This document shows positions 26,631-35,988 of a stretch of 64,000 nt of DNA, piece by piece. Position numbers and translations under genes: made by a program. A model generated the notes under the pieces. That model searched no databases. It was not told the origin of the DNA and saw only the letters and a list, made by a program, of their open reading frames with translations. The DNA comes from Kaistia soli DSM 19436 (GTDB lineage: Bacteria; Pseudomonadota; Alphaproteobacteria; Rhizobiales; Kaistiaceae): positions 62,001-126,000 of the forward strand of contig NZ_FQUP01000006.1 of NCBI RefSeq assembly GCF_900129325.1. Direction: 5' to 3'. Positions within the stretch are counted from its first letter, which is position 1. The number at the start of each line of letters is the position of its first letter.

Positions 26631-27797
26631 CTAAGTGCAATTGCTCCTGATGCAGGCGTCTACGATCACATCCAGCACTTTTTCGATCTTGTCGAAGGGA
26701 TAGTCGTCGCTGGCGGTCGTTCTGACAAACTCATCCCGTTGCCTACTTTTCTCTGACCCACGCTGATCAATGGCGCCCTGGTACTCTCCGGCCTTGTCAT
26801 CGAAATTGGTCCATCTAATACGGCAGCCATTCGCAAGCTTCAGATAGCACTCAATCGCAGCGGCTCTGCCGTTGATATCTGCACGGTGCTCCCCGGTGGG
26901 CCCAATGGTCGGGAAGCTTCTGAACTCCTCGAGATCAGGCAGTTTTACAGCATTTACGTCACGCAGCTTGGACAGTGCCGCCAATGACCCAACGCCCGCG
27001 GCATCATTGTCAAAGATTGCCAGAACGCCGTCCGTTTTTTGGATGCTGCTCAGGCCTCTCATAAAATTCTGCAGATTGCCGTGACCACCGAAAGGATAGT
27101 TGCTTTCCATATCGACGTATCGGAAAAAGTCCTTGATATCTGGACGCAAGATATCGAAGGCGTGCCGAATAATTTCCGTGTCGCTGGTGCCCTCTGTAAC
27201 CAGAAGGAAGCTCTGGTTACCACATCCAACAGAGAAGTCTTTCCGCTCGAAGTATCCACTTTCGACGATGTCCATGAAGTCCCAGACAACCATCAGATCA
27301 AGGTTCTCAGGACGTTCGGCGAGCACTCGCAGCATGTCTTCTGCACTGAGGCGCTCCAGCAGTGCCGTCAAATCCCAAGCTGGAGAGGCCAGAAAGTGGA
27401 CACCGACCTTCTCGATGAGGTGCCCGTAGTAATGTTGTGGCAAGATGCCGAAATTGTCATCGTCCCCTTCCCAGTCGGGGATCAAACTCAGATCAGCATT
27501 GCGCACCAGGTCCAGCGTTTCGCCAAAGCTGATATCGTGGGGCTCATCGTAAGTCACCCACGGATTGGAGAACCGACGCTCGATCGCCGGCAGTGTCGAA
27601 CCCATCAGCTCAAGCCGGGTCACCAGATCGCGCAGCGGAGCTTGGAAAATCTCCACGGGGTCTTCGTCTTCTCTGCCCTCGCGCCGCACAAACGTGCTGT
27701 GCTTAGGTAGGAAAATAGACTGGTGGGTGCTGGTTGAGAAATTGCCGCTTTGTTCGACGACGAATTTTCCAAGCTTGAGATCAGAATAAGTGCCCAT
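26631..27797 (-). CDS. HEPN/Toprim-associated domain protein
   Basis: This is a 388-residue protein from the ATG at 27797. It opens MGTYSDLKLGKFVVEQSGNF, typical of the HEPN_Toprim N-terminal domain. The second half is a TOPRIM-like domain: Glu in FLLVTEGTSDTEIIRHAFD, and Asp-x-Asp in VLAIFDNDAAGV. Such proteins occur in defence neighbourhoods and are suspected nucleases. It faces the recombinase tail-to-tail and ends the defence island. Position and family suggest antiphage activity, but no mechanism is established. Confidence 0.82.
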   Translation of the reverse strand: MGTYSDLKLGKFVVEQSGNFSTSTHQSIFLPKHSTFVRREGREDEDPVEIFQAPLRDLVTRLELMGSTLPAIERRFSNPWVTYDEPHDISFGETLDLVRNADLSLIPDWEGDDDNFGILPQHYYGHLIEKVGVHFLASPAWDLTALLERLSAEDMLRVLAERPENLDLMVVWDFMDIVESGYFERKDFSVGCGNQSFLLVTEGTSDTEIIRHAFDILRPDIKDFFRYVDMESNYPFGGHGNLQNFMRGLSSIQKTDGVLAIFDNDAAGVGSLAALSKLRDVNAVKLPDLEEFRSFPTIGPTGEHRADINGRAAAIECYLKLANGCRIRWTNFDDKAGEYQGAIDQRGSEKSRQRDEFVRTTASDDYPFDKIEKVLDVIVDACIRSNCT

Positions 27798-28366
27798 GAA
27801 GGCAACTGTAGCACCTAGACTTATGAGCTTCAGGTGCCAGACAAATGTATTCACATATTCGACGTCGCCCGCGAAAAGCTGACATGGGGCTGCGGGCCGT
27901 CCGCATCTTGAGCGGCAAATGGCAGATTTCAGCAGTTCACATCGAGGGCGCCAATGACGGCAATGGGGTCGGGTCCAGAAGGGCAACTACACGGCACTGG
28001 CTACCGGATAGCTGACAGTCCGGATACGGCCCCGTACCGGACGTTGAGATACGTGGGGTCCCGGGTGTCGAGGCGCTTGCTGCAAAGGCAAAGGCGGCCC
28101 CTTCTCCTCGACCCTCGCATCGCCGGCGAGAGCAACCAGGCCTGCCGAAGCGCCGATGGTCGCCGCCGACGCCAGCGGGAAGCCGCAGCGATCCAGGTAT
28201 TTCTCCGATCCGTTCGACATCATGATGGCACTCCCCCTCGTCGTCCACGGCGCACGATAGCAACCGCTCCGCTCTTTCTCATCAAGGGGAGCGTGATACG
28301 GCGAACCTGCCTCGATCATGCCACCCTCGCACAATGATGAGGAAGAATGCAGCGGCCGCGTTCGCC
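27798..28366. other. Region without a convincing gene
   Basis: Several overlapping open frames exist on both strands, but all are rich in Arg/Pro/Gly as expected for non-coding GC-rich DNA. One minus-strand frame contains CGFPLASAATIGASAGLVAL, which might be a gene scrap, but no family is evident. The region marks the transition from the defence island to metabolic genes. Confidence 0.35.
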
Positions 28367-29104
28367 TCAAGCGGTCCAGCCGCCATCGATGGTGAGGCTT
28401 GCACCGGTCATATAGCCAGCGCCAGGACCGGCCAGCCAGGCGGCGAGATCGGCGACCTCGTCGGCCTTGCCGATCCGTCCGAGCGGCAGCTTGGGCACAA
28501 TGTAGTCCATCAGACTCGCCGTCATGTCCGTCTCGATCGGGCCGGGCTGAATATTGTTGACGGTGATATGGCGCGGAGCGAAGTCGAGAGCGGCCCCTCG
28601 CACGAGTTGCGCCACTGCGGCCTTGGTCATTGCATAGACGCTCGAACCCGCCGAGCCGATCTTGTCCGCAGTATTGCTGCCGATCGTCACGATGCGACCG
28701 CCATCGAGCAGGTGCGGCGCCGCATAATGGATCGCAGCGAACACGCCGCGAATATTGACGGCGACCATGCGATCGAAGTCACCGACAGGGAAGCGGTCGA
28801 TGGTGCCGCCCATCAGCAAGCCGGCGCTGACCACCAGAACACCGAGGTTGCCGAAGCGCTCGACGGCAGCTTCGATCGCGAGACGGATCGCCTCCGGATC
28901 GGCGCTATCGGCATGGATGGCGAGGACGGCTCCGCCCTCCCCTTTGATCTCCTCTGTGAGCGCCGCTGCCTTGTCGGGCGAACTGACATAAGTGAACGCA
29001 ACCGGACGACCATCGGCCACCAGGCGGCGGACGATGGCAGCACCCATGCCGCGCGACCCGCCAAAGACAAGGGCAGGAGACATAGCGGAGAAAGCGGAAG
29101 ACAT
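28367..29104 (-). CDS. Short-chain dehydrogenase/reductase
   Basis: This is a 245-residue SDR. It has the cofactor motif LVFGGSRGMGAAIVRRL at the N-terminus, VLVVSAGLLMGG (the NAG-like strand), catalytic Ser in IGSNTADKIGS, and catalytic Tyr-x-x-x-Lys in SSVYAMTKAAV. It ends with the usual GYMTGASLTIDGGW. The start at 29104 is chosen for a GGA at the right spacing; 29083 and 29116 are alternatives. It is divergent from the TetR gene at 29209, which probably represses it. Substrate unknown. Confidence 0.93.
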   Translation of the reverse strand: MSSAFSAMSPALVFGGSRGMGAAIVRRLVADGRPVAFTYVSSPDKAAALTEEIKGEGGAVLAIHADSADPEAIRLAIEAAVERFGNLGVLVVSAGLLMGGTIDRFPVGDFDRMVAVNIRGVFAAIHYAAPHLLDGGRIVTIGSNTADKIGSAGSSVYAMTKAAVAQLVRGAALDFAPRHITVNNIQPGPIETDMTASLMDYIVPKLPLGRIGKADEVADLAAWLAGPGAGYMTGASLTIDGGWTA

Positions 29105-29181
29105 TCTGGATTCCATTATTGATTGATCAGTCCACAATCTCTCTCCGTTATGGATCAATGAGTCAAGAACATTCTGGACTC
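29101..29181. promoter_or_regulatory. Direct repeats in the SDR/TetR divergent gap
   Basis: ACATTCTGGATTC at 29101-29113 recurs as ACATTCTGGACTC at 29169-29181, 68 bp apart, one base different. They flank the promoter region of both genes. They are plausible TetR contact sites, although neither copy is a clear palindrome on its own. Confidence 0.35.
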
Positions 29182-29208
29182 ATCTTTCAAGAATGCTAGA
29201 GTGCCGCC

Positions 29209-29796
29209 ATGGCCAGACCTTCGGAATTCGATCGAAACGAGGCGATAGACCGCTCGATCAAGGTGTTCGCCCGGCACGGCTTCGAGGCCGCCTCGACGAG
29301 TGACCTCATCGAGAGCATGGGCATCGGCCGGCAAAGCCTCTATGGCGCCTTTGGCGACAAGCGTGGGCTCTTTCTGGAGGCGCTCCACCGCTATTCGGAC
29401 GGCTCGCTGCAGCAAATGGGAGAGGCGCTGGCGACGGGAACGGCCGTCGACGCCATCGAGGCGGCCTTGTTGGTGGGGCTCGGCTCAAGTCGGGATATCG
29501 AGACCGGCTGTCTCGGCGTCGGCTCGATCATCGAGTTCAGTCGTCAGGATGAGGACATCAACGCCCTGAACGATCAGGCCGGCGAAGCCGTCATTGCAGC
29601 TTTCGCGGAGCGGGTTCGCGCCGGCATCAACGCCGGGGAGTTCGATCCGGATCTTGATCCCGACGCTGTCGGCCGGATGCTCCTGGCGTTGCGATCAGGA
29701 TTGAAGGTCACGGCGCGGGGAGGCGCAAAGGAGGCCGAGCTACGAACTACGGCTCGCCTCGCAATGCGTGGGCTGGCGCGTGTCGGCGCCTCCTGA
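29209..29796 (+). CDS. TetR family transcriptional regulator
   Basis: This is a 195-residue regulator. The N-terminal HTH is IDRSIKVFARHGFEAASTSD, then LIESMGIGRQSLYGAFGDKR. The C-terminal domain matches the TetR_C type seen in NemR/AcuR-like regulators, with a Cys in ETGCLGVG. It is divergent from the SDR gene, with about 100 bp between starts. A likely role is repression of that SDR, relieved by an electrophile or aldehyde; the inducer is inferred only from the family type. Confidence 0.92.
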   Translation: MARPSEFDRNEAIDRSIKVFARHGFEAASTSDLIESMGIGRQSLYGAFGDKRGLFLEALHRYSDGSLQQMGEALATGTAVDAIEAALLVGLGSSRDIETGCLGVGSIIEFSRQDEDINALNDQAGEAVIAAFAERVRAGINAGEFDPDLDPDAVGRMLLALRSGLKVTARGGAKEAELRTTARLAMRGLARVGAS

Positions 29797-30009
29797 ATTG
29801 GCTTCAACTCAGGATAGCCGAGCCGGCCACAGCGCTGTGTTATGGGCAGAGCAAAGCGGCTGCCTCCACTCGCCCGCGGTCGTCTCCTCCAAGAACTAGA
29901 TCGACACGGCCGAATGCCGAAATCGTGCAGTCTTGTCCCGAACTATCCGCTAGCAGGTTCGAAGAGTCCGGATAGGAGACCTACCCAGCGAGTGTGGCGT
30001 TTCCCGGCC

Positions 30010-30420
30010 TCAGAGCTTCACTTTGACACGGCGAAACTCCTCGGAGGTTTCGTCCAGGAAAACGTAGAGGGCAACGATCTTTCCGTTCCGGACGATCATG
30101 ACATCCCAGCCGGAATAGGCGGGCGCTTGGTCGCGCGGCCCTGATCCCCAAGCTAAGCGGCCTGCATTGTGGAGCACCTGCGGCTTGCCATTCGGCGTGT
30201 AGACATAGTTGGGATGCGCAGCCCTTAGCTGGCCAGCGACTTTGTTGATCGCCTCATAGCCAATAACGGGACCCGGCGGCACGTAGAGGACGCCATCCTC
30301 TGCCCAAAGCTCTTCGATCGCGGCGCGGCGGCGTTTTTCGTCGGCTTCCCCGAAGATCTCCTTGAGATTGCGGGTGAGCAGTTCCTCGATGCGCTCGGTG
30401 GATTCGCGTTCTTCAATCAT
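30010..30420 (-). CDS. SnoaL-like / NTF2-fold protein
   Basis: This is a 136-residue protein from the ATG at 30420, with GAGGAG upstream. The pattern RRAAIEELWAEDGVLYVPPG, GYEAINKVAGQL, GWDVMIVRNGKIVALYVFLD is typical of the SnoaL-like polyketide-cyclase fold, a cone-shaped alpha+beta domain. It lies 88 bp downstream of, and in the same direction as, the SDR at 30509-31264, so the two probably form an operon. Enzymatic activity cannot be assigned. Confidence 0.85.
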   Translation of the reverse strand: MIEERESTERIEELLTRNLKEIFGEADEKRRRAAIEELWAEDGVLYVPPGPVIGYEAINKVAGQLRAAHPNYVYTPNGKPQVLHNAGRLAWGSGPRDQAPAYSGWDVMIVRNGKIVALYVFLDETSEEFRRVKVKL

Positions 30421-30508
30421 TACATTCTGCTCCTCGAAAATCGGGCGTTCGTCGAGGCAGGACGCGAACTCTGCATTCGCAAACCCGCCTCGAATGTGTT
30501 GGCGAGGC

Positions 30509-31264
30509 TCAGATCTGCGCCTGGCCGCCATCAACGAAGAGTTCCACGCCGTTCACGAAGCTGGCCTCGTTTGACGCCAGGAACAGGACGGCTTGGGCAA
30601 TCTCATCCGGCTGACCGACGCGCCCGGCCGGGATGAGGGTCGCGAGAAAGTCCTTGGTGCCTTGGGCCTGCGCGCCGCCACCAAACAGCTCGTCGAGGCC
30701 TGCCGTCTCGGTGACGCCCGGGCTGATCGCATTCACCCGGATATGACGATCCTTCAGGTCCAATATCCAGTTGCGTGCGAAATTGCGCACCGCGGCCTTG
30801 GTAGCGGAATAGACGCTGAACGCCGGCGTTCCGGAAATGCTGGTCGTCGAGGCGGTGAGGATCACGGAAGCGCCGTCCTTAAGCAGCGGCAACGCCTTTT
30901 GAACGGTGAAGAGCACGCCCTTCACATTGGTGTCGAACGTCTTCGCATAGTGTTCTTCGGTGATCGCGCCGAGGGGCGCCATCTCGCCGCCGCCCGCATT
31001 GGCGAAGACGACGTCGATCTCAGCATGCTTCTGCTGAACGGCATCGTAGAGGCAGTCGATATCGGTGAGCTTGGCCATATCGCCGCGAACCCCGGTGACT
31101 CGGCCGCCGATCTGCTTCAGCGCGGCGTCGAGCGCGTCCTGTCGGCGCCCTGTGATGAACACGGATGCCCCCTCGGCAGCGAACGCCTTGGCCGTGGCCA
31201 GACCGATGCCGCTCGTGCCGCCGGTCACCACCACCACCTTATCGTCGAACCTGTTCTTCATCAT
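30509..31264 (-). CDS. Short-chain dehydrogenase/reductase
   Basis: This is a 251-residue SDR from the ATG at 31264 (MMKNRFDDKVV). It has VVVTGGTSGIGLATAKAF, VVFANAGGGEMAP, catalytic Ser in ILTASTTSISG, and Tyr-x-x-x-Lys in FSVYSATKAAV, ending SFVNGVELFVDGGQ. It is divergent from a LysR regulator at 31377, a frequent pairing in which LysR controls the SDR. Substrate unknown. Confidence 0.93.
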   Translation of the reverse strand: MMKNRFDDKVVVVTGGTSGIGLATAKAFAAEGASVFITGRRQDALDAALKQIGGRVTGVRGDMAKLTDIDCLYDAVQQKHAEIDVVFANAGGGEMAPLGAITEEHYAKTFDTNVKGVLFTVQKALPLLKDGASVILTASTTSISGTPAFSVYSATKAAVRNFARNWILDLKDRHIRVNAISPGVTETAGLDELFGGGAQAQGTKDFLATLIPAGRVGQPDEIAQAVLFLASNEASFVNGVELFVDGGQAQI

Positions 31265-31376
31265 CTGTCTCCAGCTCGGATCGGCGCCAGGCGCCTTGCC
31301 CAACGTAAATGCTGTGAGAACGATGATGCGTGTAGCTGTCATTTATGGCACTTAGCGTTCTGCAGGAGGAACGCTG

Positions 31377-32291
31377 ATGAAGACCGACCTGAACGACTTC
31401 GCCTATTTCGCCGAGGTGGTTGCCCATGGAGGGTTTGCCGCCGCTGGCCGTGCATTGCGTGAACCAAAGTCCAAGCTCAGCCGGCGCATCGCAGCTTTGG
31501 AGGATCGGCTGGGCCTGCGCCTGATCGAGCGGTCGAGCCGCCGCTTCCGTGTCACCGAGACCGGGCAGGCCTTCTACCAGCGGTGCCGCGCCATGCTTGC
31601 CGAAGCCGAACAGGCCGAGGCGCTCGTCAAGCAGGCGCAGACGGAGCCTTACGGCCGCATCCGGTTCAGTTGCCCAACCGGCATGATGCAGCCCATATCC
31701 GGCCTGATCTCCTCATTTCTGAGCCGCTATCCGAAAGTGCGGCTGCAACTCCTGGCAACAGATCGGGCGGTCGATCTGATCGAGGAGCGAATTGATCTGG
31801 CGTTGCGTATTCGCAGCAGTCTCACCAGCGACGCCTCACTGACGATGCGGTCGCTCGGGCTGTCGACCCGTATTCTCGTTGCGAGCCCGCAGTTTGCCAG
31901 TCGGGTGGGGGATATCGAGCAACTGGCTTCCCTGCCCGCCTTGGCGACCAACGACGCAGCCGACGATCTCGAATGGTATCTGGAAGCCGAGGATGGTCAA
32001 AAGCGTGTCATTCGCATCGAACCGCGCTTGGGATGCGAAGACATGGCGACGGTTCGGGACGCCGCGATCAGCGGCCTTGGCGTGGCGATCCTGCCCGATC
32101 ATGTCTGTCGAGAGGCGCTCGAAGCAGGAAAGCTCGTGCGAATCCTGCCGGAGTGGCGTGGTGTTCAGGGCAACGTCCATCTGGTCTTCACGACGCGGCG
32201 CGGCCTGCCACCGGCCGTCCGCGCACTGATCGACCATCTGGCCGCTGGCTTTCCTCGCGGTGCCCCTGCAACCAGTGATCGGCGCCAATAG
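31377..32291 (+). CDS. LysR family transcriptional regulator
   Basis: This is a 304-residue protein. The N-terminal HTH (FAEVVAHGGFAAAGRALREP, KLSRRIAALEDRLGLRLIER) is followed by the periplasmic-binding-like LysR_substrate domain, ending VFTTRRGLPPAVRALIDHL. AGGAGGA lies 8-10 nt before the ATG. It is divergent from the SDR/SnoaL operon and presumably controls it. Confidence 0.94.
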   Translation: MKTDLNDFAYFAEVVAHGGFAAAGRALREPKSKLSRRIAALEDRLGLRLIERSSRRFRVTETGQAFYQRCRAMLAEAEQAEALVKQAQTEPYGRIRFSCPTGMMQPISGLISSFLSRYPKVRLQLLATDRAVDLIEERIDLALRIRSSLTSDASLTMRSLGLSTRILVASPQFASRVGDIEQLASLPALATNDAADDLEWYLEAEDGQKRVIRIEPRLGCEDMATVRDAAISGLGVAILPDHVCREALEAGKLVRILPEWRGVQGNVHLVFTTRRGLPPAVRALIDHLAAGFPRGAPATSDRRQ

Positions 32292-32431
32292 GCCGTCGAA
32301 CTCCGAAATCAACGCGCCTATGGTCCGTTTGCGACCAACTGGACCGAAATCGTCGACACCCGGCTTCAGGCAGCGGCCCGTTCGGGCGTGCGCGGGAAAC
32401 GACGCGGCCGGCGCTAGCCGGAGTTGCTGGT

Positions 32432-33394
32432 CTATAACCGTCCCGGCGGGGCACGATCGGCGCTGACCCGGATCGGTATGAAGATGTCGTCTCGTCCGTC
32501 CAAAGTCTTCACCAGTCCGTCTTGCACGACGAGGTAAGGCTCGTAGAGCATCGCGCCCATTAGGCGCCCCGCGCCAAGCACGGCGGTCTCATGTCCTAGG
32601 CCGAGGCTCCACCCGCCATCGAGGAAACGCGGATCTTCGACAAGGACGGTCTCGACCATCCCGTCGGGCGCGATCTCGACCGCATTGGCCGGCCCGAGGC
32701 GGAGCGGCGTCCCGCTACGAAGACGGATCCGCCCATCTGCCCTGTCTGCCGGCAACATCACGTCGAGCGCGACCTCGGCAGCGAGCTGAGCAAGCGGGCG
32801 GACCGGATGGATCGAATTGTGGAGCACCGCGACCACGGCATCGCCACCCGCCGCGCGAAGCAAAGCGCGGCCCCGATCGCCGCGACGCTCGACATGGGCG
32901 CTGTCGGCGGCGCAGACTTCGCCGTGGATGGAGAGCGCGATCACGCCGGCATCCGAGCCGGGATTGGCCGCCAGCACCCGTTGTACGGCCTCGTCGACGC
33001 CGATGCCGCGCCGCAAAAGGTCCAGCACTTCGTCGTTGAGGTTGAGTCCGCCGGCGCCCATCGTGTTGGGCATCCGGTGTCCGGTGACCAGCCCGACATC
33101 GGCGAGGGCGGGGGTGAACTGCGAAAGCGGCTCGGGCCGGTCGGGGCCGCTCGACATCAATCCGGCGATCCCCGCCTCCAATAAGGCGCCGGGCGCGGAG
33201 GCGAGACCTCCCTCGAACAACCGGGCGCTTCCTCCGCGCTGGGTCTCAGCGCGCACGAGCACTCCGGCGCTGGAAATAGCGACCATGCTCACGAACCCGC
33301 CGATGGCGCCACGGCCGACGGCTTCGACCGCGGCGAGGGCGCGGAGGACCGCAAGCCCGGCGTCCCGGCCGTAGGCTGCAATGCCAATCGTCAT
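32432..33394 (-). CDS. DUF6963-like protein of the peptide-transporter operon
   Basis: This is a 320-residue protein from the ATG at 33394, overlapping the ABC ATPase stop by 4 nt. It starts MTIGIAAYGRDAGLAVLRAL and contains AIGGFVSMVAIS, VTGHRMPNTMGAGGLNLNDE and DAVVAVLHNSIHPVRP. I recall this pattern as DUF6963; the function is not established. Its organisation (Gly-rich, an internal Met-Pro-Asn segment) recalls isoaspartyl-peptidase or amidohydrolase-like enzymes, but that is weak. Translational coupling to a dipeptide-type transporter suggests it processes the imported compound. Confidence 0.75.
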   Translation of the reverse strand: MTIGIAAYGRDAGLAVLRALAAVEAVGRGAIGGFVSMVAISSAGVLVRAETQRGGSARLFEGGLASAPGALLEAGIAGLMSSGPDRPEPLSQFTPALADVGLVTGHRMPNTMGAGGLNLNDEVLDLLRRGIGVDEAVQRVLAANPGSDAGVIALSIHGEVCAADSAHVERRGDRGRALLRAAGGDAVVAVLHNSIHPVRPLAQLAAEVALDVMLPADRADGRIRLRSGTPLRLGPANAVEIAPDGMVETVLVEDPRFLDGGWSLGLGHETAVLGAGRLMGAMLYEPYLVVQDGLVKTLDGRDDIFIPIRVSADRAPPGRL

Positions 33395-35100
33395 GACGCG
33401 ACCCAATGATTGGGCGCGCGCTCCACGAGCCGACCCGCCGGATAGCTTCCGGCGGCGATGTGAATGCGCGGTCGGCCGCGCAGGTCAGGGTCCGGCGCGG
33501 GTACCGCGGAGAGAAGCGCGCGGGTATAGACATGGGCCGGCTCGCGAAAAACCACGCCCGTCGGACCTAGCTCGAGCACCCGCCCGGCCCGCATGACCGC
33601 AACGCGGTCGGCAATGCGGCGAACGACAGCGAGATCATGCGAGATGAAGACGAAGGATAGCTCCTCGTTTCTGCGCAGTTCCTCAATCAGATCGAGAATC
33701 TGTGCCTGCACGGAAACATCGAGAGCCGAGGTCGGCTCGTCGGCTATGATGATGCGTGGGCGCGCGGCGAGTGCCCGCGCGATGGCGACGCGCTGACGCT
33801 GTCCACCGGAGAATTCATGCGGGTAGCGGCTGGCCATGCCGGGGTCGAGCTGGACACGACTGAGCAGTGCGGCAATCCGTTCGCCCGCCTCCGCCCGTGT
33901 GGCAAGGCCATGAACGAGCATCGGCTCCGCGATGGTGCGTCCGATCGTAAAGCGCGGATCGAGTGAGGCATAGGGATCCTGGAACACCATCTGGATGCCG
34001 GATCGCCTGCGGCGCAGCTTCTTTCCGGAGAGCGCCGTCAGACTCTCGCCTTCAAAGAGGATCTCGCCGGCGTCGACATCTGTAAGCCGAGCCAGCGCAC
34101 GGCCAAGCGTCGACTTTCCTGAGCCGCTCTCCCCCACCACAGCGACGATCTCGCCCTTCGCGAGCGTTAGGCTTACGTTATCAAGGGCGCGCGTGGCTGA
34201 GCGTTGCCTGAAGAATCTGCGTCCGCCGAAGGTCCGCGAGATGCCGCGAGCCACAAGGATCGGAGTCCCACCGGAGCGTCCACCCGGGGGTCCACCACTT
34301 TCAAAACCATCGTCGAGTCTCGGGACGGCGGCAAGAAGTGCCCTCGTATAGGTCGCCTCGGGATGGGCGAAAAGCGGCCGCACGGCTGCATCCTCGACCG
34401 CTTCGCCTCGGCGCATCACCAGGACACGATCCGCCATTTCAGCGACCACGCCCATATCATGCGTGACCAGCACCAGCGCGGTCCCCTCATCCCGCACCAG
34501 CGCGCGCAACAGGTCGAGGATCTGCGCCTGCACGGTCACATCGAGCGCCGTTGTCGGCTCGTCTGCGATCAGAAGCGCGGGTCGCATCATCATGGCCGCT
34601 GCGATCATGACCCGCTGACGCATGCCGCCCGAAAGCTCGTGGGGATATTGCGCAAGGCAGCGCAGCGGGTCCGTGATGCCAACACGCTCCAGCATCGCCG
34701 CCGCCTCGCGGGTCTCTGTACGCGCGGTGGCCCTACCATGGGCAATCGGTCCCTCGATCATCTGTTTCGCAATCGAGAGAACGGGATTGAGCGATGTCAT
34801 CGGCTCCTGGAAGATCATCGACATCTGCGCGCCGCGCAGCCTGGCGATCGCAGCCGGCGGCGCGCCGACGAGGTCGCGACCGCCAAGGCGGATCGCGCCG
34901 GAGTCGATCCGGCCGCCTCGCGGGAGAAGGCCCATAATCGCAAGGGCCGTGACGGACTTACCGGAACCGGACTCCCCGACGATGGCCAGCGTCTCGGCGC
35001 GGCCGATACTGAACGATAGGCCGCGCAACGCCTCACGCCTCTGTTCGCCAGCCCTGAAGGAGACGGAGAGATTCTCGACATCGAGCAGCTGGGTGGTCAT
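33391..35100 (-). CDS. Fused double ATPase of a dipeptide/oligopeptide ABC transporter
   Basis: This is a 569-residue protein from the ATG at 35100. It is a head-to-tail fusion of DppD- and DppF-like ATPases. Copy 1 has Walker A GESGSGKSVT, signature LSGGMRQRV and Walker B LLIADEPTTALDVT. Copy 2 has GESGSGKSTLGRAL, FSGGQRQRVAIARAL and IIIADEPTSALDVS. Both sites are intact, as in GsiA. It powers the two permeases encoded upstream; starts and stops overlap on both sides (4 nt), making a tight operon. Confidence 0.94.
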   Translation of the reverse strand: MTTQLLDVENLSVSFRAGEQRREALRGLSFSIGRAETLAIVGESGSGKSVTALAIMGLLPRGGRIDSGAIRLGGRDLVGAPPAAIARLRGAQMSMIFQEPMTSLNPVLSIAKQMIEGPIAHGRATARTETREAAAMLERVGITDPLRCLAQYPHELSGGMRQRVMIAAAMMMRPALLIADEPTTALDVTVQAQILDLLRALVRDEGTALVLVTHDMGVVAEMADRVLVMRRGEAVEDAAVRPLFAHPEATYTRALLAAVPRLDDGFESGGPPGGRSGGTPILVARGISRTFGGRRFFRQRSATRALDNVSLTLAKGEIVAVVGESGSGKSTLGRALARLTDVDAGEILFEGESLTALSGKKLRRRRSGIQMVFQDPYASLDPRFTIGRTIAEPMLVHGLATRAEAGERIAALLSRVQLDPGMASRYPHEFSGGQRQRVAIARALAARPRIIIADEPTSALDVSVQAQILDLIEELRRNEELSFVFISHDLAVVRRIADRVAVMRAGRVLELGPTGVVFREPAHVYTRALLSAVPAPDPDLRGRPRIHIAAGSYPAGRLVERAPNHWVAS

Positions 35101-35984
35101 TCGCCTGCCTCGCGGGGATCGAGAGCGGTGCGGACGGCATCGCCGAGAAGGTTGAATCCAAGGACGGTGACGGCGATGGCGAGGCCCGGCACGGCCATAA
35201 GCCAGGGTCCTCGGTTGAGATAGTCCCGTGCGCCAGAGAGCATCGCGCCCCATTCGGGCTGCGGTGGCTGTGCGCCGAGGCCGAGGAAGCTCAGCGCTGC
35301 CGCGGCAAGGATGGCGGAGGAGATACCAAGTGTCGCGACCACGATCATTGTCGGCAGGATGTTGGGCAGGAGATGAAGGACGATGAGCCGGCAGTGGCCC
35401 GCCCCGGCGGCCACGCTTGCCTCGAAATAGGGTTTCGACCGCTCGACGAGCGCGGCTGAATGGCAGGTGCGGGCATAGAGCGGAATGCCGGCGATCCCGA
35501 CCGCGATCATCGCATTGGCGAGGCTCGGGCCAAGCACGGCAACGCAGGCGAGCGCAATCAGCGTTTCGGTAAAGGAGAGCAGCATATCCGTCGTGCGCAT
35601 GAGGACCTTCTCGATCCAGCCGCCGCGATAGGCCGCGACGAGGCCAATCACGAGGCCAGCCGACATCGAGATGCCCACGGCGATCGCACCGATCATCAGC
35701 GTCAGGCGGCTGCCGAACAGGATGCGTGAGAACACGTCCCGCCCGAACTCATCGGTGCCCATTGGAAAAGCGAGGCTCGGCGGCAGGAAGCGTTTCCCGA
35801 CGCCCATCTTGATTGGAGAATAGGGCGCAACGAGATCGGCGAACAACGCGCTGCCGACCAGTAGGAGGAGCACGGCGAGGCCCGCGCTTCCCCCAGGCGT
35901 CGCAACGACGCGGCGCAGGAACACCCATCGGCGACCGGAGACGCGAGTCGGAGGGACGCTGATTTCGTGAAGGAGCTCAGTCAT
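35097..35984 (-). CDS. ABC transporter permease, DppC type
   Basis: This is a 295-residue inner-membrane permease with about six transmembrane helices, starting at the ATG at 35984. The N-terminal helix (GSAGLAVLLLLVGSALFADL) and the DEFGRDVFSRILFGSRLTLM motif are typical of DppC. The EAA loop is EASVAAGAGHCRLIVLHLLPN. It pairs with the DppB-type permease directly upstream (4 bp gap). Confidence 0.93.
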   Translation of the reverse strand: MTELLHEISVPPTRVSGRRWVFLRRVVATPGGSAGLAVLLLLVGSALFADLVAPYSPIKMGVGKRFLPPSLAFPMGTDEFGRDVFSRILFGSRLTLMIGAIAVGISMSAGLVIGLVAAYRGGWIEKVLMRTTDMLLSFTETLIALACVAVLGPSLANAMIAVGIAGIPLYARTCHSAALVERSKPYFEASVAAGAGHCRLIVLHLLPNILPTMIVVATLGISSAILAAAALSFLGLGAQPPQPEWGAMLSGARDYLNRGPWLMAVPGLAIAVTVLGFNLLGDAVRTALDPREAGE

Positions 35985-35988
35985 TGCG

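Noticed and set aside
27954-28370. 127-residue frames on both strands between the HEPN/Toprim gene and the SDR
   Set aside because: Both are Arg/Pro-rich with no start context or family resemblance.
28334-29122. 262-residue plus-strand frame opposite the SDR gene
   Set aside because: The opposite strand encodes a complete SDR with catalytic residues; the plus-strand reading has no recognisable feature.
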